Notes under the pieces: generated by a model
Databases searched by the model: none
Seen by the model: the letters and a program-made list of their open reading frames with translations, nothing else
What the model was told of the DNA's origin: nothing
Program-made: the position numbers and the translations under genes
From: Candidatus Bipolaricaulota bacterium
GTDB taxonomy: Bacteria; Bipolaricaulota; Bipolaricaulia; RBG-16-55-9; DRXL01
DNA length: 5,372 nt
Assembly: GCA_025057405.1 (NCBI GenBank)
Contig: JANWXV010000055.1
Coordinates: forward strand, 1-5,372
Direction: 5' to 3'
Part shown: one piece after another, positions 1-4,847 of the stretch
How positions within the stretch are numbered: the first letter of the stretch is position 1
How the letters are laid out: each line of letters starts with the position of its first letter

Positions 1-1041
1 GGTCGTGCCGGGGCGAGGCGAATACTTAAAGATAAACGCGCCGCCGAAGCGCGCCTGCTTCACCAAATCGACAGTCTGCTCAAAGTCTTCTTCGGTTTCG
101 GTGGGAAAACCGACGATAATATCGGTCGTGATATTGACACCGGGGACGCGCTCTTGGAGGGCGCGCACCAATGCTAAGAAGCGCTCTCGGGTGTAGCCGC
201 GGCGCATCTCTGCTAACACTCTGTTGCTGCCCGATTGCACAGCGATATGAAGATGCTCACAGATATTATTCTCTTCGCCCATGACGGCGATCACGTCGTC
301 GGTGATGTCTTGGGGATGGGAGCTAGTAAAGCGAACGCGCGCGATGGGGATCTCGGTGAGCGCCCGCAAGAGATTGGCAAACGTAATCTGCGGGTTCTTC
401 AAGTCTTTGCCGTAAGAATCTACGTTCTGGCCCAAGAGTTGGACTTCTTTGTAATGCTGTTGGGCCAGCGCGCTCACCTCGGCGATGATATCTCCGGGGA
501 GGCGGCTGCGCAGCAGGCCCGTCGTGTACGGGACGATGCAGAACGAACAGAAATTCGAGCACCCTTCGGTGATCGTCACTTTGGCTTGGAACCGACTGCT
601 GTGCAGTTCGGGCAGCTCTTCTAATCTATCGGGGATCTTATCGACGGCCATGACCCACGTAGAGCGACCGAGGGCGCGCGCGCGCCGCGCTCGCTCGATC
701 AGATCGGGCAGCTCCGAGATATTGGAGCTGCCGAAGACGAAATCAATCGCTGCGCTTTTGCGAAAGAGTCGCTCTTTGAGCGCTTGGGCGACGCAGCCGC
801 CCACGCCCAACAACAGCTGAGGGTTCTCTTCTTTGAGCAGGGCGATCTTGCCCGCTTCCGAATAGAGTTTATCTACGGGCTTTTCGCGCACCATGCACGT
901 GTTGAAGAGCACGACGTCGGCCTGGGCAGGGTCTTCAGCGGGCCGATACCCCGCGCGCACGAGCACCCCGGCCATGCCCTCGGACTTGTGCTCGTTCATC
1001 TGGCAGCCCCACGTGAAGATATAGAAGCGTCCTTGGCTCAT
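1..1041 (-). CDS. miaB: tRNA-2-methylthio-N6-dimethylallyladenosine synthase MiaB, C-terminus cut by window edge
   Basis: This radical SAM methylthiotransferase adds a methylthio group to position 2 of N6-isopentenyl-adenosine 37 in tRNAs reading U-starting codons, using two [4Fe-4S] clusters. The open frame gives 347 residues without a stop; full MiaB proteins are about 440-470 residues, so the end of the radical SAM domain and the TRAM domain lie outside. The N-terminal UPF0004 domain shows its three cluster ligands in WGCQMN (C13), NTCMVRE (C49) and GGC (C83). The radical SAM triad is C161-x3-C165-x2-C168 in EGCSNFCSFCIVPY. SSHP and the later HIAVQSGS and DIIVGFPTE motifs also fit. NTCMVREK favours MiaB over MtaB or RimO. 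The start at 1041 puts the first cysteine at the usual distance from the N-terminus and sits directly behind a good promoter. One oddity is that the usual arginine after VPYT is threonine (PYTTG). It is divergent from the iron-sulfur operon. Confidence 0.95.
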   Translation of the reverse strand, partial: MSQGRFYIFTWGCQMNEHKSEGMAGVLVRAGYRPAEDPAQADVVLFNTCMVREKPVDKLYSEAGKIALLKEENPQLLLGVGGCVAQALKERLFRKSAAIDFVFGSSNISELPDLIERARRARALGRSTWVMAVDKIPDRLEELPELHSSRFQAKVTITEGCSNFCSFCIVPYTTGLLRSRLPGDIIAEVSALAQQHYKEVQLLGQNVDSYGKDLKNPQITFANLLRALTEIPIARVRFTSSHPQDITDDVIAVMGEENNICEHLHIAVQSGSNRVLAEMRRGYTRERFLALVRALQERVPGVNITTDIIVGFPTETEEDFEQTVDLVKQARFGGAFIFKYSPRPGTT

Positions 1042-1049
1042 AGCTTTTA

Positions 1050-1078
1050 ACTATAGCAGAGAGAGGGCCTTGGCTCAA
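1050..1078 (-). promoter_or_regulatory. Predicted sigma70-type promoter of miaB, near-leaderless
   Basis: On the minus strand TTGAGC (1078-1073) is followed after exactly 17 bases by TATAGT (1055-1050), matching 4/6 and 5/6 of the -35 and -10 consensus. Only 8 bases separate the -10 from the miaB ATG, so transcription should begin within one or two bases of the start codon. No Shine-Dalgarno sequence precedes the ATG, which agrees with a leaderless message. The start site is inferred. Confidence 0.6.
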
Positions 1079-1092
1079 GCACGAGCAGAGGG

Positions 1093-1121
1093 TTGCCCAT
1101 GGCTCGTGTTTGCTCTAAAAT
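1093..1121 (+). promoter_or_regulatory. Possible promoter of the Rrf2 regulator operon
   Basis: TTGCCC (1093-1098) and TAAAAT (1116-1121) are spaced by 17 bases; the -10 matches 5/6 and the -35 is weak. A second overlapping TAAAAT lies at 1121-1126. Either would start transcription about 20-25 bases before the ATG at 1153. The -10 overlaps the left arm of the inverted repeat at 1118-1152, an arrangement suited to repression. No clear Shine-Dalgarno sequence follows. Confidence 0.4.
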
Positions 1122-1152
1122 AAAATCAGAGTTCGGTACTCGGATTTTATTT
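1118..1152. promoter_or_regulatory. 35-bp inverted repeat abutting the regulator start codon, probable operator
   Basis: The left arm AAATAAAATC (1118-1127) and right arm GATTTTATTT (1143-1152) are perfect inverted complements of 10 bp. Inside them, after one A/G mismatch, GAGT (1129-1132) pairs with ACTC (1138-1141) around the centre TCGGT. Thus 14 of 15 opposed positions match. The repeat overlaps the predicted -10 and ends one base before the ATG. Rrf2 proteins bind dyad-symmetric sites as dimers and often regulate themselves, so an autoregulatory operator is the likely reading. The predicted transcript would start inside it, which makes a DNA site more likely than an RNA hairpin. Confidence 0.55.
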
Positions 1153-1605
1153 ATGAAAGTGACCCGCAAGAGCGACTACGGCCTGCGAGCGCTCTACACG
1201 CTCGCCCAGCAGTATGACAACGCACCGGTCTCGATTGGCCAACTCGCCAGTGAGCATGGCATTCCAGAGCCATTTTTGGAGAAGATCATGCAAGAGCTGC
1301 GCGACAAGGGCTTCGTCGAAGCGGCGCATGGCCGCGGCGGGGGGTATCGCCTCAAGAAACGTCCCACTCAGATTACGCTGCGCGAGGTCATCCGCGCCCT
1401 CGATGGCCCCATCGCGCTGGTCACCTGCCTAGACCCCAACCTCAAGTGCGCCATCGAACTTCAGTGCCCGACTAGCTCTATCTGGGAGATCATCAACGCC
1501 AAGCTGGAGGAGTATCTCGCTTCGCTCACGCTAGAAGATATTGTTCAAAAATACCAGACCCTGAAGGTGAAGGTCGGTGCGAAACCCTCATCGCCTCGAC
1601 TATAA
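1153..1605 (+). CDS. Rrf2-family transcriptional regulator, probable iron-sulfur sensor (IscR/RirA/NsrR-like)
   Basis: A 150-residue DNA-binding regulator, the usual size for Rrf2 proteins. It opens with the family signature MKVTRKSDYGLRAL. Winged helix-turn-helix features follow: SIGQLASEHGIPEPFLEKIM (about 27-46), then the wing GRGGGYRL. Three cysteines, C92, C99 and C105 (C-x6-C-x5-C), match the cluster-binding loop of IscR, NsrR and RirA. E. coli IscR uses a histidine three residues after its third cysteine, but serine (S108) stands here, so the fourth ligand must differ. The frame extends upstream to a TTG at 1093, but that extension lacks family similarity and crosses the promoter and inverted repeat, so ATG 1153 is preferred. 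The stop lies 3 bases before mrp, implying co-transcription. Its likely job is to adjust the downstream genes to cluster status; which cluster or signal it senses cannot be read from the sequence. Confidence 0.9.
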   Translation: MKVTRKSDYGLRALYTLAQQYDNAPVSIGQLASEHGIPEPFLEKIMQELRDKGFVEAAHGRGGGYRLKKRPTQITLREVIRALDGPIALVTCLDPNLKCAIELQCPTSSIWEIINAKLEEYLASLTLEDIVQKYQTLKVKVGAKPSSPRL

Positions 1606-1608
1606 ATA

Positions 1609-3825
1609 ATGACTCTGCAGCAAGAGATTCACAGAGCTTTGTCTAACGTTGAGATTCCCCGCGCTCATGCTTCGTTAAGCGAGCTTATAGAAGAGATGAC
1701 CGTGAAGGACGGGCGCGTCTCGCTCAGAATGAGGCTGCTGCCGGCGTATGCGTCCAAGTCTCAACTGCGCGCGTGGGCCGAAGAAGCCGTGCGCTCGATC
1801 CCCGGCGTCACAACAGTAGAAGTCTCGTTCGTCCAGAGCCAAGCCGCCCCGCCGCGCCGCCAACCTCAAGCCGTCCATCCGACCAAGCAGCTTGAGTTTC
1901 CCCAGATCAAAACTATCATCACGGTCTTCAGTGGCAAGGGCGGGGTGGGCAAGAGCACGGTCAGTGTCAACCTAGCCGTTGCGCTGGCGCAGCAGGGCGC
2001 GCGCGTGGGGCTGTTTGACGCCGACGTGCACGGGCCGAATATCCCCAATCTGTTAGGGCTGAACGAGCAGCCGCGCGTCCAAGATAGTAAACTTCTGCCC
2101 ATTCCCAAGCACGGCATCTATGCGATGTCGATTGGGCTGTTGGTGGGCGGGGGGGATCCGCTCATCTGGCGCGGCCCGATGATCTCCAAGGCGATCAATG
2201 AGCTATTAGAGATGACAGCCTGGCCAGATCTAGACTATCTAATTATTGATCTGCCGCCGGGGTGCTTGACGGCCGATACGCTGATCTTCACACCCGGTGG
2301 GCCAGTGCCGATCAGCGAGATCCGAGAAGGCGATCTAGTCTATTCTTTCGTTGGTCATATAACGCAGCGGCAAGGCAAAGTCCCAAGACGATTAGAAGCT
2401 TCTCTGGTTGAGCGTCCCGTTGTGGCTGTGATTCCTCAGGGCAAGGCCGCCGTCTATGAGCTTAAAACCTCGACGCGGAGCATTAAGGGCACAGCAGATC
2501 ATCCCGTGCTGGTCTTGAAGCGCCTACGGGATGCACGCTCGCGCGGCTACCGCTATGCGCTCGAGTGGGCTAAACTAGGCACCCTCCAACCTGGTGATAT
2601 TCTTTTGATGGTCAAAAAGCTCCCTGATGGGAAGAAACCTCTAGAACTGCCACCTTTACAGGCCGCCGGACAAGCTCGTATTCCTCGCTATTCTTCGGAA
2701 GATTTTATGCGCCTGCTTGGCTATCTTCTTGGCGATGGCTTTATCAGAAAGGCCAAGGGACGCTACTGGGGAGTCTGGTTTAGCGAGCCTGAGGGTAGCT
2801 CGTATCGAGTACGATATGAGCGCTTGTTGCAGCAGCTCTTTAGATTATCTCATATCTATCGTCATTCGGAAAAATTCGCTGCGCTCTCCGCTCCGCTGGC
2901 CGAGCTGTGTGCCCACTTGGGGTTTCACAAACACGCCTTAGAGAAGCGAGTTCCTTCGTGGGTCTTTACGATGCCGCACTCCCAACAGCTTGCATTCTTA
3001 GAGGGGTACTGCGACGCTGATGGCCACCATCGTGCTCCAAAGCACGGACTCCGGCGTCCCGGCTGGATGGTCTTTGAGTCCCCTAATAGACTCCTGATCT
3101 CAGATGTGCGCGCCCTTTGCATCTACGCTGGCCTCAAGGTGGGCAATCTGATCAGCCGCACCAGAACTCTGAGAGTTCCCTCTACCCAGCAGCTTCTCAC
3201 CAGAACATTCTGGGGCTTTGAAGCCAACGCTGCGGCCAAAACCAAGACGGGCCTCTATGGGGCGGGGATCATTCGAGGTGCGACTGGTCAAGGGCTGCGC
3301 CACGAATACGTGGGTTTCGAGCGAGTCAAGCAGATTCGGTTTGTGGGGTGGGAGGAGGTCTATGATCTCCATGTTGAAGGGGAGCACAACTTCGTAGCGA
3401 GCGGCTTGATCGTTCACAACACCGGGGATGCGCAGTTGGGGCTGGCCCAAGACGTCAAGCTGAGCGGAGCAATAGCCGTGACGACTCCCCAAGAAGTGGC
3501 GCTCGCCGATGTGCGTCGTGGGATTGGAGCCTTTGAGAAGCTAGGGGTGAAGATCATCGGGATTGTCGAGAACATGGCGTATTATCTCTGTCCGAAGTGC
3601 GGGCATCGAGAATATATTTTCGGGCAGGGCGGCGGCGAGGCCGAAGCCCAGCGACAGAAGATCCCGCTCTTGGGACAAGTCCCGTTGGATCCGAAGCTGC
3701 GCGCCGGCGGCGACGCGGGCGTGCCCATCGTCATTGCCGAGCCGTCGTCTCCCGCGGCGCAGGAGTTCCACAAGATCGCTAAAGCTGTGCAAGCACGATT
3801 CAATTCTTCAAACGCAGGAGCGTGA
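1609..3825 (+). CDS. mrp: Mrp/ApbC/NBP35-type P-loop ATPase, iron-sulfur carrier, interrupted by an intein
   Basis: The precursor is 738 residues; removing the intein (219-604) leaves 352, the normal Mrp length. Mrp proteins bind and transfer [4Fe-4S] clusters in an ATP-dependent manner in the cytosol. The deviant Walker A is SGKGGVGKS (108-116, K110 and K115). DADVHGPN (137-144) is the switch I region, and the Walker B/switch II segment DLPPG ends at residue 218, where the intein enters; it resumes as TGDAQLGLAQ. The bridging-cluster motif C661-x2-C664 (275 and 278 after splicing) lies in NMAYYLCPKCG, and GGDAGVPIV is near the end. Residues about 1-78 correspond to the N-terminal DUF59 domain common in Mrp but have lost its DPE and GCP motifs. 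It starts 3 bases after the regulator's stop with no Shine-Dalgarno sequence, suggesting translational coupling. Confidence 0.95.
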   Translation: MTLQQEIHRALSNVEIPRAHASLSELIEEMTVKDGRVSLRMRLLPAYASKSQLRAWAEEAVRSIPGVTTVEVSFVQSQAAPPRRQPQAVHPTKQLEFPQIKTIITVFSGKGGVGKSTVSVNLAVALAQQGARVGLFDADVHGPNIPNLLGLNEQPRVQDSKLLPIPKHGIYAMSIGLLVGGGDPLIWRGPMISKAINELLEMTAWPDLDYLIIDLPPGCLTADTLIFTPGGPVPISEIREGDLVYSFVGHITQRQGKVPRRLEASLVERPVVAVIPQGKAAVYELKTSTRSIKGTADHPVLVLKRLRDARSRGYRYALEWAKLGTLQPGDILLMVKKLPDGKKPLELPPLQAAGQARIPRYSSEDFMRLLGYLLGDGFIRKAKGRYWGVWFSEPEGSSYRVRYERLLQQLFRLSHIYRHSEKFAALSAPLAELCAHLGFHKHALEKRVPSWVFTMPHSQQLAFLEGYCDADGHHRAPKHGLRRPGWMVFESPNRLLISDVRALCIYAGLKVGNLISRTRTLRVPSTQQLLTRTFWGFEANAAAKTKTGLYGAGIIRGATGQGLRHEYVGFERVKQIRFVGWEEVYDLHVEGEHNFVASGLIVHNTGDAQLGLAQDVKLSGAIAVTTPQEVALADVRRGIGAFEKLGVKIIGIVENMAYYLCPKCGHREYIFGQGGGEAEAQRQKIPLLGQVPLDPKLRAGGDAGVPIVIAEPSSPAAQEFHKIAKAVQARFNSSNAGA
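2263..3420 (+). mobile_element. Class 1 intein with LAGLIDADG homing endonuclease, in the PPG/TGD site of Mrp
   Basis: This 386-residue intein excises itself and joins the flanks as DLPPG-TGDAQ. Splicing block A begins at C219 (CLTADTLIF). Block B is GTADHP, with T295 and H298. Block F is VYDLHVEGEHNF, and block G ends in VHN (H603, N604) followed by the extein nucleophile T605. All residues of the standard cysteine-initiated class 1 route are present, so splicing should be active. The boundaries are exact because the joined sequence restores the conserved Mrp motif. A homing endonuclease sits between blocks B and F. A hand count over most of the element gives about 54% GC, lower than sampled adjacent extein lines (60-75%), compatible with separate origin. 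No internal stop or frameshift is seen. Confidence 0.95.
2713..3024 (+). other. LAGLIDADG (DOD) homing endonuclease core within the intein
   Basis: Two LAGLIDADG helices are recognisable. The first is LLGYLLGDGFI (precursor residues 369-379, acidic residue D376) and the second FLEGYCDADG (463-472, acidic residue D471). Between them, EKRVPSWVF (445-453) matches the conserved basic block D. Both catalytic acidic residues are present, so the nuclease may still cut an intein-free mrp allele and drive homing. The family recognises long sites, here expected to be the joined PPGTGD-coding sequence. Activity is inferred. Confidence 0.85.
3816..3820 (+). promoter_or_regulatory. Ribosome binding site deciding the start of the DUF59 gene
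   Basis: AGGAG lies inside the last codons of mrp, 10 bases before ATG 3831. It is only one base from the alternative GTG at 3822, which is too close for initiation, so ATG 3831 is preferred although the GTG would overlap the mrp stop in a GTGA arrangement. Confidence 0.65.
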
Positions 3826-3830
3826 GAGCT

Positions 3831-4136
3831 ATGACCCCCGAAGAGATCCGCGAGCTGATCCGCGAGAACGTCTTCGACCCGGAGCTGGGCTACAACGTCG
3901 TAGATTTGGGACTGCTCTACGACGTCGAGGTGCGCTCGGATAAAGACGTGCGCGTCGAGATGACTCTGACGACCGTCGGGTGCCCGCTCTATGATGTCTT
4001 GCAACAAGACGTAGAACGCACGATCAAGACGCGCTACGGCGACGACGTCAACGTCAGTGTCGAGTTCGTCTTCGATCCCCCGTGGAGTCCAGAGATGATG
4101 TCGGAAGAGATCCGCGCTGAGATGGGCTTTATCTGA
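3831..4136 (+). CDS. DUF59/MIP18-family (SufT- or PaaD-like) iron-sulfur assembly protein
   Basis: A 101-residue single-domain protein, typical for stand-alone DUF59 proteins. The family hallmarks are intact: FDPELGYNVVDLGLLYDV (15-32), the conserved cysteine in TTVGCPL (C51), and the closing segment DPPWSPEMMSEE (82-93) typical of SufT/PaaD-like members. Such proteins help mature or deliver iron-sulfur clusters to target enzymes, as SufT and human CIAO2/MIP18 do. It follows mrp after 5 bases and is followed directly by the next ATG, so it is an operon member. The neighbouring Mrp has only a degenerate DUF59 region, so this protein may supply that function in trans (inference). The exact client is unknown, and I do not assign a gene symbol. 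Confidence 0.9.
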   Translation: MTPEEIRELIRENVFDPELGYNVVDLGLLYDVEVRSDKDVRVEMTLTTVGCPLYDVLQQDVERTIKTRYGDDVNVSVEFVFDPPWSPEMMSEEIRAEMGFI

Positions 4137-4766
4137 ATGTCTCTCTGCGTCTATTGTCACGAACGGCCGGGCAAGCGCGCCTGCCCCGCGTTGGGGGGTC
4201 TCATCTGCCCTCTCTGCTGCGGCCAGTATCGCGGTGTTGAGATCAACTGCCCTGTCAGTTGCAAGTACTTCAAAACCCACGAAGGCTACCAACGAGCGCG
4301 CTTGGCCGAAGAGTTTCATCGGTTCTGGCTCAAAGAGACCGAGTCTCTGTATAAAGCGAACAAAGAGCGCGTGCTCGATCTAATAATATTTCTAGAGACG
4401 CTTATCTATCAGTTTTATCGGGAGCGCGTCTTGGGAACGGAGGCCGATATAACCGAAGCTCTGGAGTTTCTCAAGCGTCGGCTGGGCACGATTGCGATCA
4501 TCGAGACGACCAGCACACCGTTGGGGGCGCATCTTTGGAAGCATTTCGAAGAGCGTTTGAAGCACGAGCCGTCGTTGCAGACGGAAGCGCTAGAAGCTAT
4601 CGAGAAGAGCTTGCAGATTCTGCAAGCGTTCTCCGATGCGGCTCAGCCGAGAAAGTATCTGCACGGGCTGCTGGGCCACGTCGAGCGCTATTTTAAGCTG
4701 CCGCCGGAGCTGAAAGAAAGCCCCCAACTGATCGCGACCCCGCAGATCATCACGCCGGGTTCTTAG
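4137..4766 (+). CDS. Unrecognised protein with N-terminal eight-cysteine metal-binding domain and helical C-terminal part
   Basis: A 209-residue protein I cannot assign to a named family. The first 45 residues hold eight cysteines, C4, C7, C16, C24, C27, C28, C38 and C42, plus H8. They are arranged as CVYC, then CP, then ICPLCCGQYRGVEINCP, then SCKYF. Similar Cys-rich CCG..R..EI.CP modules occur in uncharacterised bacterial proteins and look like a zinc ribbon, though a cluster site is possible. From about residue 50 to 195 the sequence is rich in Leu, Glu, Lys and Arg and looks helical. It has no signal peptide and no convincing membrane segment, so it is probably cytosolic. The ATG directly abuts the TGA of the DUF59 gene (TGAATG), and no Shine-Dalgarno sequence is obvious, indicating translational coupling. 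Position at the end of an iron-sulfur operon hints at a related role, which remains inference. Confidence 0.85.
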   Translation: MSLCVYCHERPGKRACPALGGLICPLCCGQYRGVEINCPVSCKYFKTHEGYQRARLAEEFHRFWLKETESLYKANKERVLDLIIFLETLIYQFYRERVLGTEADITEALEFLKRRLGTIAIIETTSTPLGAHLWKHFEERLKHEPSLQTEALEAIEKSLQILQAFSDAAQPRKYLHGLLGHVERYFKLPPELKESPQLIATPQIITPGS

Positions 4767-4798
4767 AAATCCGAGCGTGGCATAGATATTCCCTCAAT

Positions 4799-4807
4799 TG
4801 CTATAAT
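4799..4807 (+). promoter_or_regulatory. Extended -10 promoter of pepF
   Basis: TGCTATAAT combines a perfect -10 hexamer (4802-4807) with the TGn extension at 4799-4801. The best -35 candidate, TGGCAT (4778-4783, 18-base spacer), is poor, as is usual for extended -10 promoters. Transcription would begin near 4814, giving a leader of roughly 35 bases. It separates pepF transcription from the upstream operon; no intrinsic terminator is visible at 4767-4798. Confidence 0.65.
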
Positions 4808-4814
4808 GCTCTTA

Positions 4815-4829
4815 TACAGATCATCTGTA
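4815..4829. promoter_or_regulatory. 15-bp palindrome at the pepF transcription start, possible operator
   Basis: TACAGAT (4815-4821) and ATCTGTA (4823-4829) are perfect inverted complements around a single C. The palindrome starts 8 bases after the -10 and ends before the ribosome binding site, so a bound protein would block promoter clearance. With a one-base loop it is unlikely to act as an RNA hairpin. The binding protein is unknown. Confidence 0.4.
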
Positions 4830-4834
4830 ATAGA

Positions 4835-4839
4835 AGGAG
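4835..4839 (+). promoter_or_regulatory. Ribosome binding site of pepF
   Basis: AGGAG within GAAGGAGC lies 8 bases before ATG 4848, an optimal Shine-Dalgarno spacing. It fixes the start of the peptidase gene. Confidence 0.8.
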
Positions 4840-4847
4840 CTTCAAAG

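Noticed and set aside
670..690. Alternating GC run with Z-DNA or palindrome potential
   Set aside because: It encodes an Arg/Ala stretch of MiaB (about residues 117-123) and is explained by codon use in GC-rich DNA.
235..820. Plus-strand open frames within the miaB region
   Set aside because: The minus strand encodes all conserved MiaB motifs continuously, so these are antisense artefacts.
1093..1152. Upstream TTG extension of the Rrf2 regulator by 20 residues
   Set aside because: The extension lacks Rrf2 similarity and its DNA is occupied by promoter-like boxes and the inverted repeat; the family signature begins at ATG 1153.
1118..1152. Intrinsic terminator or RNA riboswitch reading of the inverted repeat
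   Set aside because: The outer stem is AT-rich, no U-tract follows outside the arm, and the predicted transcript starts within the repeat, so a DNA operator fits better.
3822..3830. GTG start for the DUF59 gene overlapping the mrp stop
   Set aside because: The AGGAG at 3816-3820 is one base from GTG 3822 but 10 bases from ATG 3831, and the three extra residues add no conserved sequence.
3582..4319. A 245-codon open frame on the minus strand across mrp, the DUF59 gene and the cysteine-rich gene
   Set aside because: It is antisense to three well-supported genes, has no family features and follows from GC-biased codons on the opposite strand.
4767..4798. Possible terminator after the cysteine-rich gene
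   Set aside because: No stable GC-rich hairpin followed by a T-run is visible in this short stretch.
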